Shown: one piece after another, positions 9,146 to 18,668 of the stretch
How the letters are laid out: every line of letters starts with the position of its first letter
Numbering within the stretch: the stretch's first letter is position 1
Source: Rhodoferax sp. BLA1
GTDB lineage: Bacteria; Pseudomonadota; Gammaproteobacteria; Burkholderiales; Burkholderiaceae_C
Length of the DNA: 64,000 bases
Direction of reading: 5' to 3'
NCBI RefSeq assembly: GCF_013416775.1
Contig: NZ_SZVI01000013.1
Coordinates: 496,001-560,000, forward strand
Notes under the pieces: generated by a model
The model's input: only the letters and a program-made list of their open reading frames with translations
Database searches by the model: none
What the model was told of the DNA's origin: nothing
Made by a program: the position numbers and the translations under genes

Positions 9146-9178
9146 TAAAAAAACACCCGCGCGGTGAACGCACGGGTG
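9146..9178 (-). terminator. Riboswitch-linked intrinsic terminator before thiB
   Basis: On the minus strand CACCCGTGCG and CGCGCGGGTG form a GC-rich hairpin followed directly by a run of seven T residues, ending about 11 bases before the thiB ATG. Its 5' arm contains ATCAC, which could alternatively pair with GTGAT in the 3' side of riboswitch helix P1. This fits transcription attenuation by TPP. Confidence 0.85.
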
Positions 9179-9209
9179 ATCAGGGACAGGCCAGAGCAGG
9201 CCGCCAGTA

Positions 9210-9314
9210 ACCCATCACGCTCCCTACGCTGGCATGATCCAGATCAGGTATGGGGTTTTTCTCAGACCGGCCTGCTGCATTGCTGCGGTAGGCCAGACAC
9301 CCCCGGTGAAGGGT
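9210..9314 (-). promoter_or_regulatory. TPP riboswitch (THI box)
   Basis: Reading the minus strand, the element contains GGGGGTGTC, CTGAGAAAAACCC, ACCTGATCTGGATCATGCC and AGCGTAGGGA, the conserved THI-box blocks in order. Helix P1 is closed by ACCCTTCAC (9314-9306) and GTGATGGGT (9218-9210), 8 of 9 bases paired. It binds thiamine pyrophosphate. The terminator 32 bases downstream is the likely expression platform, so high TPP should switch off thiBPQ. Confidence 0.96.
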
Positions 9315-9327
9315 CGGATTGTAAGGC

Positions 9328-11379
9328 TCAGGCCTTGGTCATCGAGTCGGCCTGGATGGCGGTCAGCGCGATGGTGAAGACGATGTCATCCACCAGCGCA
9401 CCACGCGACAGGTCATTGACCGGCTTGCGCAGACCCTGCAGCATCGGGCCCACCGACACCACATTGGCCGAGCGTTGCACCGCCTTGTAGGTGGTGTTGC
9501 CGGTGTTCAGATCCGGGAACACAAACACCGTAGCTTGGCCAGCCACCGCGCTGCCGGGCGCCTTTTGGGCGGCCACTTCCTTGACACTGGCGGCGTCGTA
9601 CTGCATCGGGCCATCGATCACCAGCTCAGGCCAGCGCGATTTGGCCAACTCGGTGGCGGCTCGCACTTTTTCCACATCGTCGCCCGAGCCCGAGGAACCG
9701 GTGCTGTAGCTGATCATGGCGACCTTGGGGTCGATGCCCAGGGCGCGGGCGCTGTCGGCACTTTGTTTGGCGATCTCGGCCAGCTCTTCGGCCTTGGGGT
9801 CGGGGTTGACCGCGCAATCGGCGTAGACCAATACCTGGTCGGGCATCAGCATGAAGAAACACGAGGACACGATGTTCGAGCCCGGTGCCGTCTTGATCAG
9901 CTGCAAGGCCGGACGGATGGTGTTGGCGGTGGTGTGCACGGCGCCACTGACCAGACCGTCGACCTCGTCGACCGCCAGCATCATGGTGCCGAGCACCACG
10001 GTGTCTTCCAGAGAGGCCAGCGCTTGCGGGGCGGTCAGGCCCTTGCTCTTGCGCAAGGCCACCATCGGCTCGACAAAACGCCCGGCGATCTCGGTCGGGT
10101 CCAGAATCTCCAGGCCGGCAGGCAACTCCACACCAATGGCGCTGGCCACCGACTCAATGACCTGACGTTTGCCCAGCAAAACACAACGTGCCAGGCCTTT
10201 TTCGGTACAGATCACGGCGGCGCGGATGGTGCGGGGTTCATCCCCCTCGGGCAAGACAATGCGTTTGTTGGCGGCGCGCGCCTTTTGCATGAGCTGGTAG
10301 CGGAACGCTGGTGGCGACATGTGGGTCGACGCGGCATTGTCCAGACCGGCGCAGATGGCGGTGGCATCGAGCTGCTCCACCACACTGTCGATCACCAGGT
10401 TCATGCGGGTGTGGTCGTCCTGCGGCACGGCCAGCGGCAGGCGGCTGACACGGGCGGCGGTGCCGAAGCTGTCGCCATCGGTGCGCAACACCGGCAAACC
10501 GCTGTTGAAGGCCATGGCGCCAAAACGCTGGATGCGTGGGCTGATAAAACTGTTGTGGGTCAACACCAGACCCGCCAGTTCGATGCCGTTGCTGGCGGCC
10601 AAGGCGGTAGCCAACATCACGTCGTCACGGTCACCGGCGCTGATCACCAGCACACCGGGTTTCAGGCGCGGAATCACCTCGGACACCGAACGGGCGCACA
10701 ACACGGTGTCACGCACACGACGGGTGGCGATATCACCCTCGATCATCACCTCGGCGCCCAGGTAACGCGCCACATCCAGGGTGCGCGGTGCGGAGAGCTC
10801 GGGGTTTTCACGCACCACGCCAAAAATCGGCACTCCACTGAGCTGGCTGGCCACTGCGGCTTCGTCAAAGTCGATGCCCACGCGGTTGAAGATGACACCT
10901 TCCACATGGCGGCCCGAGTTGCGGATACGCGCAATCATGTACTGGGTGTGGGCAATACCTTCGGCATCGGCACCACTGGCCACCAGAATCACATCGGCCT
11001 GCAGGCTGCGCGAAATATCACTGGAGAGCTGTGGAATGAAGGCGCGCGTCGGGTCGGTGTGGATGCCTTCCACCACCAGCACGTCCGCATCTTTGGCGCT
11101 GGTCATGGCCAGGCTCACGATGTCTTCGAGCACTTCAGCGGTTTTGCCGCTGGTCACCTGCTGGGTCACCAGTTGCAACGGCAGCGGGTCAGGCGTGGAC
11201 ACGGCCTGGCAGATGCTGCGGGCAAACAACACCGAGGGTTCCGATTCCGGGCTGTGTTTGGTGACCGGTTTGAAAAACGCCACCTTCAAACCACGGCGCT
11301 GCAAAGCGCGCAACAGGCCCAGGGACACCGAGGTCAAGCCCACATTGGGTTCCGTGGCCGACAGAAAAAACGTACGCAT
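9328..11379 (-). CDS. pta: Phosphate acetyltransferase
   Basis: Pta interconverts acetyl-CoA and acetyl phosphate. The 683-residue product has the long bacterial form: an N-terminal BioD-like P-loop region (SATEPNVGLTSVSLGLLRAL), a central DRTGG-type domain and a C-terminal transacetylase domain from about residue 365 (KARAANKRIVLPEGDEPRT). That domain includes YADCAVNPDPKAEELAEIA and SYSTGSSGSGDDVEKV. No ackA is adjacent in this window, so an acetate kinase or an alternative acetyl-phosphate user must be encoded elsewhere. The TPP riboswitch region starts about 14 bases after the pta stop. Confidence 0.95.
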   Translation of the reverse strand: MRTFFLSATEPNVGLTSVSLGLLRALQRRGLKVAFFKPVTKHSPESEPSVLFARSICQAVSTPDPLPLQLVTQQVTSGKTAEVLEDIVSLAMTSAKDADVLVVEGIHTDPTRAFIPQLSSDISRSLQADVILVASGADAEGIAHTQYMIARIRNSGRHVEGVIFNRVGIDFDEAAVASQLSGVPIFGVVRENPELSAPRTLDVARYLGAEVMIEGDIATRRVRDTVLCARSVSEVIPRLKPGVLVISAGDRDDVMLATALAASNGIELAGLVLTHNSFISPRIQRFGAMAFNSGLPVLRTDGDSFGTAARVSRLPLAVPQDDHTRMNLVIDSVVEQLDATAICAGLDNAASTHMSPPAFRYQLMQKARAANKRIVLPEGDEPRTIRAAVICTEKGLARCVLLGKRQVIESVASAIGVELPAGLEILDPTEIAGRFVEPMVALRKSKGLTAPQALASLEDTVVLGTMMLAVDEVDGLVSGAVHTTANTIRPALQLIKTAPGSNIVSSCFFMLMPDQVLVYADCAVNPDPKAEELAEIAKQSADSARALGIDPKVAMISYSTGSSGSGDDVEKVRAATELAKSRWPELVIDGPMQYDAASVKEVAAQKAPGSAVAGQATVFVFPDLNTGNTTYKAVQRSANVVSVGPMLQGLRKPVNDLSRGALVDDIVFTIALTAIQADSMTKA

Positions 11380-11451
11380 GGAAATTGGCTCCAGATGATG
11401 AAATGCAGGCCCTATTATCCTAGGGGTTAACCCGTATACGTAAGAAAATTG

Positions 11452-11997
11452 TCAGGTTTCATGAGCTAACGCAAACATTGCAGCCTGCAACCGGGCCGCC
11501 CCCACCCCGCTGACCCGTACCACCGGTGTGTGCATAGCCAACTGCTGCCCCAGCAGATGCTGCACCGCAGCCTGCACCGCCAAGCCGTCCCGCTGCAAAC
11601 CATCGGCCACCCAGGGCAGATCCGGCTGCAGCCAGAGTGTCATCGCGTAAGACTGGTGGTGCAAGTGGGCGGCGGCCAGCAAGCTGTTGTCCGCAAAATA
11701 GAACTGGCTGTAGACCGCCGTCAGCAAGGGGCCGCATTCACAGAAAAGCATAGCGCCCTGCCCTTGATCTATAAGGGCTAGAGCCTGATTTTCTGCATCA
11801 ATCTGCGCCTGCATCAGGGCCGCTTGTTCATCGCCCCGGGGTGTGCGTCCATGGCGGACACACCAGTCACGCAAGAGTTCAGGCACCACCTGGCCACCGG
11901 TCTGCGCCGCCAACTGCTGGGCCAGCGTGCTTTTGCCGGTGCATTCGGCACCAATGAGGCAAATCAGTCGGGGCGCCTGATCGGCCACACCAGTCAC
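11452..11997 (-). CDS. NadR-like P-loop kinase / AAA family ATPase
   Basis: The 181-residue protein starts with a P-loop, LIGAECTGKSTLAQQLA, followed by VVPELLRDWCVRHGRTP. This pattern is found in the nicotinamide-ribose kinase domain of NadR and in related ATP-binding proteins; no adenylyltransferase domain is present. A small-molecule kinase role, possibly in NAD metabolism, is therefore inferred only. The start is GTG at 11997, 14 bases after serS ends on the same strand. A well-preserved repeat copy at 11744-11795 encodes residues of about AENQALALIDQGQGAMLF. Confidence 0.68.
   Translation of the reverse strand: MTGVADQAPRLICLIGAECTGKSTLAQQLAAQTGGQVVPELLRDWCVRHGRTPRGDEQAALMQAQIDAENQALALIDQGQGAMLFCECGPLLTAVYSQFYFADNSLLAAAHLHHQSYAMTLWLQPDLPWVADGLQRDGLAVQAAVQHLLGQQLAMHTPVVRVSGVGAARLQAAMFALAHET
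11744..11795 (-). repeat. Dispersed repeat inside the P-loop kinase gene
   Basis: On the minus strand the sequence contains GGCTCTAGCCCTTATAGATC and then AAGGGC and GCTATGC, a strong match to the intergenic copies. It is translated in frame as part of the kinase-like protein. Confidence 0.7.
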
Positions 11998-12011
11998 CCA
12001 GCAACCAGAAA

Positions 12012-13399
<1,388 letters not shown>

Positions 13400-13402
<3 letters not shown>

Positions 13403-14380
13403 AGATCGGGCAACAGGCGCAGCGGCCTCGTCATCCAGGTCCAGCCGCAGCCCTTTGGGCAGCGGGAACTTCACCGTCTCGGGCTGGCCCGGCATGGTTT
13501 GTACCGACACCGCACCCAGCGCCTTGATGCGGTCAATGACTTGGCGCACCAGAATCTCGGGCGCAGACGCACCGGCGGTCAAGCCCACCCGACTGCAGCC
13601 GGCAAACCACTGCGGCTGCAGGTCTTCGGCGCGGTCAACCATGTAGCCCGGTGTGCCGAGCTTGCGCGCCACCTCGGCGAGACGGTTGCTGTTGGAGCTG
13701 GTCGGACTGCCCACCACAATCACGATGTCGACCTGCGAACTCATGAGTTTGACCGCGTCCTGGCGGTTTTGCGTGGCATAACAGATGTCCTGGTGTTTGG
13801 GTTCGCGCACCATCGGGAAGCGGGCCTTGATGGCCTGGGCGATGTGGGCGGCGTCGTCCACGCTGAGCGTGGTCTGGGTCACCACGGCGAGTCGTTCGGT
13901 CTGGCGCGGGTTGACGCGGGCCACGTCATCGACCTCTTCGACCAGGTGGATACCGTGATCGAGCTGGCCCATCGTGCCTTCCACCTCGGGGTGGCCCTTG
14001 TGGCCGATCATGATGAACTCATACCCCTCTTTGGCCAGTTTGGCCACTTCCACATGCACCTTGGTCACCAGCGGGCAGGTGGCATCAAAGATCTGAAAAC
14101 CCCGGCGCTCGGCCTCCTGCTGCACCGCGCGGCTCACACCGTGGGCCGAAAAAACCAGCGTCGCCCCCGGTGGGACGTCATCGAGCTCTTCAATAAAGAT
14201 AGCACCCTTGGCTTTGAGGTCGTCCACCACATAGGTGTTGTGCACGATCTCATGGCGCACGTAAATCGGCGCACCAAACTTGGTCAGGGCTTTTTCAACA
14301 ATCTCGATGGCCCGGTCCACCCCGGCACAAAAACCACGCGGCTCGGCCAGCAGGATGTTCTGAACAGCGGCGGTCGGCAT
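13400..14380 (-). CDS. ispH: 4-hydroxy-3-methylbut-2-enyl diphosphate reductase
   Basis: IspH performs the last MEP-pathway step, reducing HMBPP to IPP and DMAPP with a 4Fe-4S cluster. The three cluster cysteines are visible at about C18 ([10 protein letters not shown]), C102 ([11 protein letters not shown]) and C200 ([10 protein letters not shown]), and the substrate motif [10 protein letters not shown] follows. The product from ATG 14380 is 326 residues. A GTG two codons upstream (14386) overlaps the fkpB stop and is an alternative start. The fkpB-ispH pair is conserved in proteobacteria. Confidence 0.96.
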
Positions 14381-14382
14381 GG

Positions 14383-14847
14383 TCACAACACCCCGATCAG
14401 TTGCACTTCAAAAAACACCGGCTGGCCCGCCAGCGGGTGGTTGAAGTCGAGCTGCACCGCGTCGCCCTTGGCTCCCGTGCGAAAGTCCAGAATCACCCCG
14501 GCAAACTCGCCCTGCGCGTCGGGGGTGGGGAACTTGAGCACCTCACCCACCGCGTATTGCTCGTCTTGCACCCCCAGCTCCACCAGCTCCTGGCGCGCCA
14601 TCCACTGCACCATGTCGGCGCTGCGCTCACCAAAGGCGACCCCTGCGGGCAACTCGATGGTGGTGTGGGTGCCCTCGGGCAGCCCCAGCAAAGCCGCCTC
14701 CAGCGCGGGGGACAGCTGACCGGTGCCCAGCGTCAAGGTTGCGGGTGAACCCTCAAAGGTGCTGACCACCACCCCGGCCGAGCCGCTCAAGCGGTAATGC
14801 AGGGTCAAAAAGGAACCGGGAGAAACGCTGGCGACGGTGCTTGTCAT
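14383..14847 (-). CDS. fkpB: FKBP-type peptidyl-prolyl isomerase (SlpA/FkpB)
   Basis: The 154-residue protein has the SlyD/SlpA layout: an FKBP core ([20 protein letters not shown], then [10 protein letters not shown]) and an inserted chaperone flap ending in [19 protein letters not shown]. It lacks the His-rich tail of SlyD. It assists proline-limited folding in the cytoplasm. The start at 14847 is supported by AGGA eight bases upstream; longer frames are not conserved. Its end overlaps or touches ispH, as in E. coli where fkpB precedes ispH. Confidence 0.92.
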   Translation of the reverse strand: MTSTVASVSPGSFLTLHYRLSGSAGVVVSTFEGSPATLTLGTGQLSPALEAALLGLPEGTHTTIELPAGVAFGERSADMVQWMARQELVELGVQDEQYAVGEVLKFPTPDAQGEFAGVILDFRTGAKGDAVQLDFNHPLAGQPVFFEVQLIGVL

Positions 14848-15014
14848 GCTGATCCTGTACCTGAAAAGGAAACCAAAAAAGAAAACGCTGTCCGTGCGGC
14901 GGCACCGGTGGCAGGGCCACAAAGCCCCAGAACCCAAACCAGGGCACATCAGCGCATAAACTGCCCGCATTGTAAAAGCCCCCTGCCCTGCGCCACCGCA
15001 GTCGACTTCAGACC

Positions 15015-15716
15015 ATGCCGCTCAAAGACCTGCCCCCCGATGCCCGTCCGCGCGAAAAGCTGCTGGCGCGTGGCCCGGGCGCGCTCAGCGATGTCGAGCT
15101 GCTGGCGCTGCTGCTGCGCACCGGCATCGTTGGCAAAGGGGTGCTGCAACTGGCCCAGGAGCTGCTGCAGCTCAAGCCCCGCGCCGATGGTTGCGCCGGG
15201 TTTGACGGCATTGCTGGCCTGCTCAACGCCAGCGCCGACGACCTCAAACGGGTCAAAGGCCTGGGGCCGGCCAAACGTGCCGAGCTGGTGGCCGTGCTGG
15301 AGTTGGCCCGCCGCGCCATGGCACAAAAGCTGCAAGAACGCACCGTGTTCGACAACCCCGATGCGGTCAAACACTACCTGCAGTTGCAGCTGTCAGCACG
15401 CCAACACGAGGTGTTTGCGGTGTTGTTCCTGGACGTGCAAAACCGCCTGATCGCGCTCGAAGAAATGTTTACAGGCACCCTGACCCAAACCAGCGTCTAC
15501 CCACGCGAGGTGGTGTTGCGCGCGCTGCACCACCAAGCCAGTGCCGTGGTGCTGGCGCACAACCACCCCAGTGGCACGGTGTCGCCCAGCCGCGCCGACG
15601 AGATGCTGACCCAGACCCTCAAAACCACGCTGGCGCTGATTGACGTGCGGGTGCTGGACCACGTCATCGTGGCCCCCGGCGAGGCGCTGTCCATGGCCGA
15701 GCGGGGATTGCTGTGA
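15015..15716 (+). CDS. radC: RadC family JAB-domain protein
   Basis: This 233-residue protein has an N-terminal helix-hairpin-helix region ([21 protein letters not shown] is the later part) and a C-terminal JAB/MPN metalloprotease-like domain. Its metal motif H182-N-H184-PSG...D195 is intact. Although named for DNA repair, the biochemical role of RadC is not established. It is divergent from fkpB with about 170 bases between them, and its stop overlaps the GTG start of the Smr gene, suggesting coupling. Confidence 0.93.
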   Translation: MPLKDLPPDARPREKLLARGPGALSDVELLALLLRTGIVGKGVLQLAQELLQLKPRADGCAGFDGIAGLLNASADDLKRVKGLGPAKRAELVAVLELARRAMAQKLQERTVFDNPDAVKHYLQLQLSARQHEVFAVLFLDVQNRLIALEEMFTGTLTQTSVYPREVVLRALHHQASAVVLAHNHPSGTVSPSRADEMLTQTLKTTLALIDVRVLDHVIVAPGEALSMAERGLL

Positions 15717-16438
15717 GCCGAGCCAAGCCAGCGGCCCAGCCCCTGAGTGTGCTGCACAGCCACGCCCCGGCCCCGGCGCTCTTGCACGCTGCGCCGGTCA
15801 AGGTCAAAGCCCTGACCGATTTAAAAATTGTCAAACGTGCCATTGCCGAACAGGCCCGCCAGCGCGTCGCTCAGGCCAGCGCACAGGCCAAAGCCACCAA
15901 ACAGGTGGCGTCTGACCGCGAGCTTTTCATTCGGGCCGCTGGCGCCGTCCAGCCCTTGCCAGACAAGCGCCACGTGCTTCATAAAAAGGAGCTATCTGTG
16001 CCGTTGGCGATGCAGTACCAGCGGGACGAAAAGGCGGTGCTCAAAGAGGCCATCAGTGATGAGTTTGATGTGAGCACCCTGCTCGACACCGACGAACACC
16101 TGAGTTTTCGCCGCCCCGGCATCGGGGTGGATGTGACCCGCAAGTTGCGCCGGGGCGACTGGAGCATTCAGCGCCAGCTGGACCTGCACGGCCTGCGCCG
16201 CGACGACGCCCGTGAGGCCCTGGGCCAGTTCATCCGTGACGCCCACAAACACGGCATCCGCTGTGTGCGGGTGGTGCATGGCAAAGGTCTGGGTTCACCG
16301 GGCAAGGTGCCGGTGCTCAAAAGCCGGGTGCACAGCTGGCTGGTGCAAAAAAACGAGGTGCTGGCCTTTGTCCAGGCCAAACCAGCCGATGGCGGCGCTG
16401 GCGCGCTGGTGGTGCTGCTGATGGCCAGCAGGGGCTGA
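15713..16438 (+). CDS. Smr-domain protein (predicted nuclease)
   Basis: The C-terminal third carries an Smr domain: [18 protein letters not shown], then [20 protein letters not shown] and an ending with [10 protein letters not shown]. Smr domains bind or cut nucleic acids and, in several bacteria, rescue stalled ribosomes by cleaving mRNA. The first 120 residues are charged and Ala/Gln-rich, typical of the YfcN/SmrB-like form. The start is a GTG that overlaps the radC stop by three bases. A short stretch near 15978-16005 weakly resembles the dispersed repeat. Confidence 0.87.
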   Translation: MSRAKPAAQPLSVLHSHAPAPALLHAAPVKVKALTDLKIVKRAIAEQARQRVAQASAQAKATKQVASDRELFIRAAGAVQPLPDKRHVLHKKELSVPLAMQYQRDEKAVLKEAISDEFDVSTLLDTDEHLSFRRPGIGVDVTRKLRRGDWSIQRQLDLHGLRRDDAREALGQFIRDAHKHGIRCVRVVHGKGLGSPGKVPVLKSRVHSWLVQKNEVLAFVQAKPADGGAGALVVLLMASRG

Positions 16439-16443
16439 GCGGC

Positions 16444-18117
16444 TCAAGCCACAACGGCTTGGTTTTGCACCGCATGGCGCAACAGATTGCGCAACTTGGC
16501 TGGGCGCACCGGTTTTTGCAGCAGCACCAACCCGGCCGATTGCACCTGCTGGCGCACACTGGTCTCGGTGTCGCCACTGATCACACAGGCGGGCAGGTCT
16601 GCACCCAGGGTCTGGCGCAGCAGGCAAATCGCATCGATACCGTTGTAGACACCGGGCAACCGGTAATCACTGAGCACAAACGCCGGCGGCTGCGAGCGGC
16701 TCACCAGCGCGCAGGCAGTTGGCACGTCCACCGCGCTGGTGACCTGACACCCCCAGCTGCACAGCAAACTGGCCAGCGCCACACCACCCAGGGCATCGTC
16801 TTCAATCAGTAGCACATGCAGACCAGCCAGCTCGCTGCCGGGTGGGTCTGCGGGCACCTCCACCGGTGCCACCACCGCGGGTGCGGGCGCCATGGGCACA
16901 TGCACACAAAAGCGGGTGCCACAGCCCGGCTGGGAACGCAGTGTCACCGGGTGGTTCAGCAGCAGGCAGGCCCGCTGCACCAGACTCAAACCCAGACCCA
17001 GGCCCTTGTGGCGGTCACGCTCGGGGTTGCTGATCTGGAAAAACTCCTGGAATATTTTCTCGTGGTACTCCGGGGCGATGCCGATGCCGCTGTCCCACAC
17101 CTCGATACGTGCCTGGCTGTGGCCAGCCCCCGCGCGACAACTCACCAACACACAACCCCGGTGGGTATGCTGCACCGCGTTGCTGAGTAGGTTGAGCAGC
17201 ACCCGGTGCAACAACACCGGATCGCTGTGTACCCAGATCGGTGAGGGGCGGATGTGCAGGCGCAGCCCTTTGGCAGCGGCCATGGCGTCAAAACTGATGC
17301 GCAGCTGGTCCAGCAACTGGTTCACCGGGAAAGCTGCCAGCCGCACCTCCATCGACGGTGCATCGAGCCGGGAATAGTCAAAAAAGGCGTCCAGCATCTC
17401 CTGCAGCGCACGTACCGAGGCATCCACCCCGGCCACCAACTCGCGGGTGGCCGCATCTTGCTGAGGCAACTGAGTGAGCCGCGCGACAAACATGCCCAGC
17501 GCGTGGGCGGGCTGGCGCAGGTCGTGGCTGGCAGCCGCCAGAAAGCGCGACTTACCCAGGCTGGCGGCCTCGGCCTGGTCTTTGCGCCGGGCCAGTTCTG
17601 CGGCATAACGGCCGCGCACATGGTCAAAAGCCGCCGCCATCAAGGTGTAGAACAACAAGGACATCAAAAACTGCGGGCCAGCCACCGGGGTGTAGTGGTA
17701 AGCCCAGGGCAGGCTCGGGCCACCGGCCAAAAAGTACAGCGTGGCCAACCCCAAAAACCCGGCGCTCAGCAGCCAGCCAATCAACTGCCCTTTGAGGAAA
17801 AAAGCCAGAAACGGCACCGTGTAGACCCAGTACAGCCCGGTGCCTTCGACACCGCCCAGCACAATCAGAGCGCTGAAAATCACCAGGGCCGAGGCCAGCA
17901 GCAGGTTCTCGGCCAGGCCAACACGGTGTGCTTGGCTGGCGAACACCGTGGCCGGTGCCACCAGCAACAACACGGCGGCCAGTTCGACACAACCCAACAC
18001 CCACTGCCCCGGTGTGAGCAGGTTGAAGGCGGCAAACACCAGCCCAAACACCAGCCCGATGACACTGCCGGCCCGAACTTGCCGGGCGCGTTCGCCCCAA
18101 CCGGTCACAGATTTCAT
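16444..18117 (-). CDS. Membrane hybrid sensor histidine kinase
   Basis: The 557-residue protein has about six N-terminal membrane segments (residues 15-170) and then a HisKA domain with H198 in AAASHDLRQPAH. A HATPase domain follows (NLLSNAVQHT, DSGIGIAP, GLGLGLSLVQ), then a C-terminal receiver with D484 in VLSDYRLPG. With no output domain on the receiver, the signal probably passes on by phosphotransfer. The ATG at 18117 has GGA six bases upstream; ATG 18123 is the alternative. It lies 83 bases downstream of the globin gene on the same strand. The convergent Smr gene ends six bases away. Confidence 0.9.
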   Translation of the reverse strand: MKSVTGWGERARQVRAGSVIGLVFGLVFAAFNLLTPGQWVLGCVELAAVLLLVAPATVFASQAHRVGLAENLLLASALVIFSALIVLGGVEGTGLYWVYTVPFLAFFLKGQLIGWLLSAGFLGLATLYFLAGGPSLPWAYHYTPVAGPQFLMSLLFYTLMAAAFDHVRGRYAAELARRKDQAEAASLGKSRFLAAASHDLRQPAHALGMFVARLTQLPQQDAATRELVAGVDASVRALQEMLDAFFDYSRLDAPSMEVRLAAFPVNQLLDQLRISFDAMAAAKGLRLHIRPSPIWVHSDPVLLHRVLLNLLSNAVQHTHRGCVLVSCRAGAGHSQARIEVWDSGIGIAPEYHEKIFQEFFQISNPERDRHKGLGLGLSLVQRACLLLNHPVTLRSQPGCGTRFCVHVPMAPAPAVVAPVEVPADPPGSELAGLHVLLIEDDALGGVALASLLCSWGCQVTSAVDVPTACALVSRSQPPAFVLSDYRLPGVYNGIDAICLLRQTLGADLPACVISGDTETSVRQQVQSAGLVLLQKPVRPAKLRNLLRHAVQNQAVVA

Positions 18118-18200
18118 TGACATTCCAGAGAGTGCTTGGCCAGCGGGCCGCCCCCGCAAGCACCGGCGATGCTACCAAATCACCCGCAGCACGCGGCTCT

Positions 18201-18605
18201 TTAGCCAGGCTGGTTGCGCATCCAATCGGCGGTCTGGAAAAACGCCTGGTTGAGCTGGGTCTGCAGCGCTGCGGGCACCTCGGTCTCCCGCATGGCCTGG
18301 GCCATACAGGCCAGCCATTGGTCACGCTCGACCAGCCCGACCTTGAACGGCAGGTGGCGCGCGCGCAGGCGCGGGTGGCCAAAACGCTCGGTGTAGTGCT
18401 GCGGCCCGCCCAGCCAGCCACACAAAAACCAGAACAACTTCTGGCGTGCCTCGTCCAGGGTGGAGCCATGCACCGCACGCAACTCGGCGTAGGCGGGGTC
18501 GAGTTCCATCAGGTCGTAAAAACGGTCCACCAGGGCCTGGACGCTGGCCTCACCTTGCAGGCTCTCAAACGGGGTGCTGACACCGGATGTTGTTTCGTTG
18601 TTCAT
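18201..18605 (-). CDS. Group II truncated hemoglobin
   Basis: The 134-residue protein has the group II trHb pattern: FESLQGEASVQALVDRFYDLM, the FLCGWLGGP segment, HYTERFGHPRLRARHLPF with the proximal histidine, and a C-terminal WMRNQ helix with the family tryptophan near WLACM. Such globins bind oxygen and can detoxify nitric oxide or handle peroxide. It lies just upstream of the hybrid kinase on the same strand, so the two may be co-expressed, but nothing in the sequence proves a functional link. Confidence 0.9.
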   Translation of the reverse strand: MNNETTSGVSTPFESLQGEASVQALVDRFYDLMELDPAYAELRAVHGSTLDEARQKLFWFLCGWLGGPQHYTERFGHPRLRARHLPFKVGLVERDQWLACMAQAMRETEVPAALQTQLNQAFFQTADWMRNQPG

Positions 18606-18607
18606 GA

Positions 18608-18668
18608 TGATATTGGGCTCTAGCCCTTTTATCCATTGGCCTGATAGCTATTGTTTAGGTAGTAGTTT
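18608..18668 (+). repeat. Dispersed repeat between FtsX-type permease and globin
   Basis: It contains ATTGGGCTCTAGCCCTT, then TGGCCTGATAGCTATTGTTT and GTAGTAG, one of the best copies in the window. It lies in the short gap upstream of the globin gene. Confidence 0.75.

Noticed and set aside
9475..11430. A 651-codon open frame antisense to pta
   Set aside because: It mirrors pta, reads as His/Gln/Gly-rich low-information sequence and has no family resemblance; it is a by-product of high GC codon usage.
14190..14215. Possible repeat copy in ispH (AAAGCCAAGGGTGCTATCTT on the minus strand)
   Set aside because: The encoded residues ([11 protein letters not shown]) are conserved in IspH homologues, so the likeness is coincidental.
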